Assembly (NCBI RefSeq): GCF_014697355.1
Contig: NZ_JACJRQ010000043.1
Span: forward strand, 1-59,009
Direction of reading: 5' to 3'
Origin: Nostoc calcicola FACHB-3891
Lineage (GTDB): Bacteria; Cyanobacteriota; Cyanobacteriia; Cyanobacteriales; Nostocaceae
Length of the DNA: 59,009 nucleotides
Shown: positions 58,897 through 59,009 of the stretch, piece by piece
How positions within the stretch are numbered: position 1 is the first letter of the stretch
Layout of the letters: every line of letters starts with the position of its first letter
Notes under the pieces: generated by a model
The model's input: only the letters and a program-made list of their open reading frames with translations
What the model was told of the DNA's origin: nothing
Database searches by the model: none
Position numbers and translations under genes: made by a program

Positions 58897-59009
58897 TAGG
58901 GCGTGTCATCAATTGAGCCAGATGACAGAAGCAGCCAGATAAATTGCACCGAGAAAGTTGGTCGCCCGTTTATCATAGCGAGTTGCGATCGCTCGATACT
59001 GCTTGAGTT
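58897..59009 (-). mobile_element. IS5-family insertion sequence, 3' (transposase end) part, cut by the window edge
   Basis: The inverted repeat TTAGGGCGTGTCATCAAT (58897-58914) is the partner of the left-end repeat at 97-114. The transposase reading frame fills the rest, from the window edge to 58909. Together with 1-114 this suggests that the molecule is a circle opened within the IS, or that two copies flank the segment. Confidence 0.8.
58909..59007 (-). CDS. IS5-family transposase, C-terminal fragment (partial)
   Basis: The frame reads LKQYRAIATRYDKRATNF then LGAIYLAASVIWLN and stop at 58909-58911. This is the typical C-terminus of IS5/IS1031-type transposases: RYDKRATNFLG after the last catalytic acid. 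The core is outside the window. Confidence 0.8.
   Translation of the reverse strand, partial: LKQYRAIATRYDKRATNFLGAIYLAASVIWLN

Noticed and set aside
58862..58912. N-terminal extension of the small ParA into the IS repeat
   Set aside because: ParA proteins start at the VIITLASFKGG strand; the GTG at 58861 has GGAG 8 bases upstream. The extension uses IS sequence and a TTG start.
1..59009. CRISPR array, tRNA or rRNA genes, conjugative relaxase
   Set aside because: No regularly spaced ~30-bp repeats, no cloverleaf or rRNA sequence noticed, and no relaxase motif (three-His cluster with catalytic Tyr) seen. A tRNAscan, CRISPR finder and MOB HMM run would settle this.

Overview
The window looks like almost all of a cyanobacterial plasmid, probably from a filamentous nitrogen-fixing type (Nostocales). 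Reasons seen in the sequence: many copies of the cyanobacterial HIP1 octamer GCGATCGC (near 413, 3534, 7468, 11759, 15041, 18165, 21569, 23349, 36898), a piece of photosystem II psbA, a GUN4 domain, and a nuclease/inhibitor pair matching NucA/NuiA of Anabaena. No rRNA, tRNA, ribosomal protein or core metabolic gene is seen. Both window ends lie inside an IS5-type insertion sequence, in the orientation expected if one IS copy spans the joint of a circle, with the middle of the IS missing.

Layout. 1-114: start of the IS5 transposase. 632-3946: a two-gene unit, an inositol-monophosphatase/PAP-phosphatase-like enzyme followed by a SIR2-like/PfkB-kinase fusion. 4163-11184: a conflict (defence) island with an nSTAND1 NTPase ending in an FGE/C-type-lectin-like domain, a free EAD1-FGE protein, an EAD1-trypsin-like protease, an unknown protein with a hydrophobic stretch and a Nudix-like protein. 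11937-14005: large serine recombinase with two small overlapping genes. 15028-16697: relics (integrase fragment, strong hairpins, a psbA 3' fragment with its terminator). 16918-27153: plasmid backbone with a primase/SF3-helicase replication protein, an RHH protein, a ParM-like actin with an RHH partner, a run of small genes, a membrane-anchored FtsK/VirD4-type ATPase, and a 12-copy GACAC repeat cluster. 27207-27878: NarL-type response regulator. 28264-35368: a 2138-residue Avs-like STAND protein with an overlapping accessory gene. 35660-36682: intact tyrosine recombinase. 36998-38229: nucA and nuiA, convergent. 38312-39595: PIN-like pair. 39790-42162: ParAB operon. 42403-48176: three-gene unit of a small effector-like protein, a NACHT-FGE-GUN4 protein and a polytopic NACHT protein. 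48929-53363: peptidase-containing ABC exporter, HlyD adaptor and a double-glycine-leader precursor. 54143-55608: sigma-70-like factor and an unknown gene. 56388-58861: integrase remnant, second copy of a 357-bp element, VapBC-like pair and a second ParA operon.

How it fits together. The backbone carries one replication protein but three partition-type loci (actin type, ParAB, and ParA with an AT-hook protein), which suggests a mosaic or fused plasmid. No relaxase was recognised. The cargo is dominated by immunity-like modules built around STAND/NACHT NTPases.

The two best candidates for undescribed systems are these. First, the SIR2-PfkB/IMPase pair, which puts an NAD-binding fold, a kinase and a phosphatase in one operon. 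Second, the 42.4-48.2 kb unit, where a small protein with a hydrophobic N-terminus ends in a glycine-rich motif that recurs at the N-terminus of the next-door NACHT-GUN4 protein. That is the layout of the fungal HET-S/NWD2 prion-signalling pair. Function is inferred from sequence reading alone; no database search was run.
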